A DNA stretch of 64,000 bases from Thiomicrorhabdus sp963677355 (lineage in GTDB: Bacteria > Pseudomonadota > Gammaproteobacteria > Thiomicrospirales > Thiomicrospiraceae): positions 186,001 to 250,000 of the forward strand of contig CAXXXQ010000002.1 in NCBI GenBank assembly GCA_963677355.2, read 5' to 3'. The position numbers were made by a program, and so were the translations under genes. This document shows, piece after piece, positions 62,914 through 64,000 of the stretch (positions are counted from its first letter, which is position 1; each line of letters opens with the position of its first letter). The notes beneath the pieces were generated by a model that saw only the letters and a list, made by a program, of their open reading frames with translations, was not told the DNA's origin and searched no databases.

Positions 62914-63987
62914 ATGACAAAAGAAGTATTGATTTTACCTGGTGATGGTATAGGTCCTGAAATTACAGCAGAAGCAGTAAAAGTCCTAGAAGCGCTTAAA
63001 GCGTCTGACGGTTTGGATATTAGTATGACCGAGGATTTGGTTGGTGGTGCTGCATACGATGTACACGGCGTGCCTTTAGCTGATGAGACAATGGATAAAG
63101 CTCAACAGGCCGATGCCGTACTTCTTGGTGCCGTAGGCGGATACAAGTGGGAATCTTTGGATATTTCCGTTCGTCCGGAAAAAGGTTTATTGCGTCTGCG
63201 TTCTGAAATGGAACTGTTTGCCAATCTTCGCCCTGCATTTTTATACCCGCAACTGGCTTCTGCCTCAACTTTGAAACCGGAAGTGGTTGCCGGGCTGGAT
63301 ATCTTGATCGTACGTGAACTAACCGGTGGTATCTATTTCGGTCAGCCTCGTGGTATCCGTACGCTGGAAAATGGCGAGCGCCAAGGTTATAACACCTATG
63401 TTTATTCCGAGTCTGAAATCAAGCGTATTGCACACGTCGCTTTCCAGGCTGCAATGAAACGTAACAAAAAGCTGACATCCGTTGATAAAGCGAATGTATT
63501 GGAAGTTACCGAGCTGTGGCGTGAGATCGTTGACGATATCGCGAAAGAGTATCCGGAAGTGGAAGTAAACCATATGTATGTGGATAACGCCGCTATGCAG
63601 TTGGTTTTGAATCCGAAGCAGTTCGATGTCATGGTGACCGGAAATATGTTCGGAGATATCTTGTCTGATGAAGCATCCATGTTGACCGGTTCTATCGGTA
63701 TGTTGGCATCAGCTTCTTTAGATGCCAATAATAAAGGTATGTATGAACCTAGCCATGGTTCGGCTCCGGACATCGCCGGACAAAACCTGGCTAATCCGCT
63801 GGCGACGATTCTATCCGCTGCGATGATGTTGCGTTACTCTTTAGGTCGTGAAGATTTAGCGGTTAAGATCGAAAACGCCGTTGGTAAGGTATTGGATCAA
63901 GGTTTACGTACCGGAGATATTTTCTCTGAAGGCATGACCAAAGTCTCTTGTAGCGAAATGGGTGATGCGGTCGTCGCAGCGCTGTAG
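62914..63987 (+). CDS. leuB: 3-isopropylmalate dehydrogenase
   Basis: A 357-residue NAD-dependent decarboxylating dehydrogenase, the third leucine-specific step. Blocks: LPGDGIGPEITAEAVKVLEA at the start, the substrate loop LLRLRSEMELFANLRPA, and GNMFGDILSDEASMLTGSIG near residue 247. Length is normal (about 358) and the stop lies 13 bases before the window end. leuA is not in the window. Confidence 0.97.
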   Translation: MTKEVLILPGDGIGPEITAEAVKVLEALKASDGLDISMTEDLVGGAAYDVHGVPLADETMDKAQQADAVLLGAVGGYKWESLDISVRPEKGLLRLRSEMELFANLRPAFLYPQLASASTLKPEVVAGLDILIVRELTGGIYFGQPRGIRTLENGERQGYNTYVYSESEIKRIAHVAFQAAMKRNKKLTSVDKANVLEVTELWREIVDDIAKEYPEVEVNHMYVDNAAMQLVLNPKQFDVMVTGNMFGDILSDEASMLTGSIGMLASASLDANNKGMYEPSHGSAPDIAGQNLANPLATILSAAMMLRYSLGREDLAVKIENAVGKVLDQGLRTGDIFSEGMTKVSCSEMGDAVVAAL

Positions 63988-64000
63988 TTTGCGCTAGCCT

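Overview
The window reads as chromosomal DNA of a free-living gammaproteobacterium. The gene order pheT-ihfA-merR-tRNA-Pro, the LonA protease, PrmB, RlmD, AroC, QueE and the leuCDB block all fit that class. A secreted alpha-carbonic-anhydrase-like protein, a SulP anion transporter and many c-di-GMP and chemotaxis proteins suggest a sulfur-oxidising autotroph of the Thiomicrospira/Thiomicrorhabdus/Hydrogenovibrio type. The genus is an inference from gene content only. No phage, insertion sequence, rRNA or CRISPR array was seen. LAYOUT: 1-1874 holds the end of pheT, ihfA, a MerR regulator and tRNA-Pro(GGG). 2020-10538 is a four-gene minus-strand cluster: di-haem cytochrome c peroxidase/MauG-like protein, 1059-residue lipoprotein, TonB-dependent receptor and Deg-type protease. 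It is headed by a near-consensus promoter carrying a Fur box, so it is probably an iron-repressed cell-envelope system; it is the best candidate here for an undescribed system. 10847-21766 holds signalling and envelope genes: a PAS-GGDEF cyclase, the ybbA/ybbP-type ABC pair divergent from a tesA-like esterase, a multi-HAMP chemoreceptor and two tandem HDOD proteins. 21828-31309 is mostly housekeeping (lon, mogA, prmB, a thioesterase, aroC), interrupted by an AT-rich NYN-domain gene, a carbonic anhydrase homologue whose third zinc ligand is Gln, and a cytochrome b561-YceI pair. 31428-36876 holds an MFS transporter, a large AT-rich membrane P-loop ATPase of YobI/KAP type (accessory, possibly defence) and gloA. 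36989-40525 is an AraC regulator divergent from a secreted cupin/carboxymuconolactone-decarboxylase protein and a Tat-targeted zinc-type alcohol dehydrogenase. 40645-47558 is a TetR-flanked HlyD/RbbA/YhhJ-type exporter overlapping an LpxR-like lipid A deacylase gene. 47743-53729 holds a DUF2721 protein, ppnP, a 41-residue membrane ORF, a SulP transporter and a compact operon of Cache-degenerate GGDEF, PilZ-like and two BFD-like [2Fe-2S] proteins. 53773-58522 holds a HAD phosphatase and a Mn/Fe-type ABC transporter, one permease of which is fused to a DtxR/MntR-like domain; a DtxR-box-like palindrome lies upstream. 58745-63987 holds rlmD, queE and leuC-leuD-leuB. HOW THE GENES WORK TOGETHER: three themes recur. 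The first is metal handling (Fur-controlled cluster, Mn transporter with its own sensor domain). The second is c-di-GMP signalling (two GGDEF proteins and a PilZ-like receptor). The third is envelope maintenance and export (YbbAP, RbbA-type exporter, LpxR, Deg protease). Two small ORFs of 48 and 41 codons with good ribosome-binding sites were found by reading the intergenic DNA. Several starts were moved downstream of the longest frame where an ATG/GTG/TTG with a Shine-Dalgarno sequence fits better; each case is noted.
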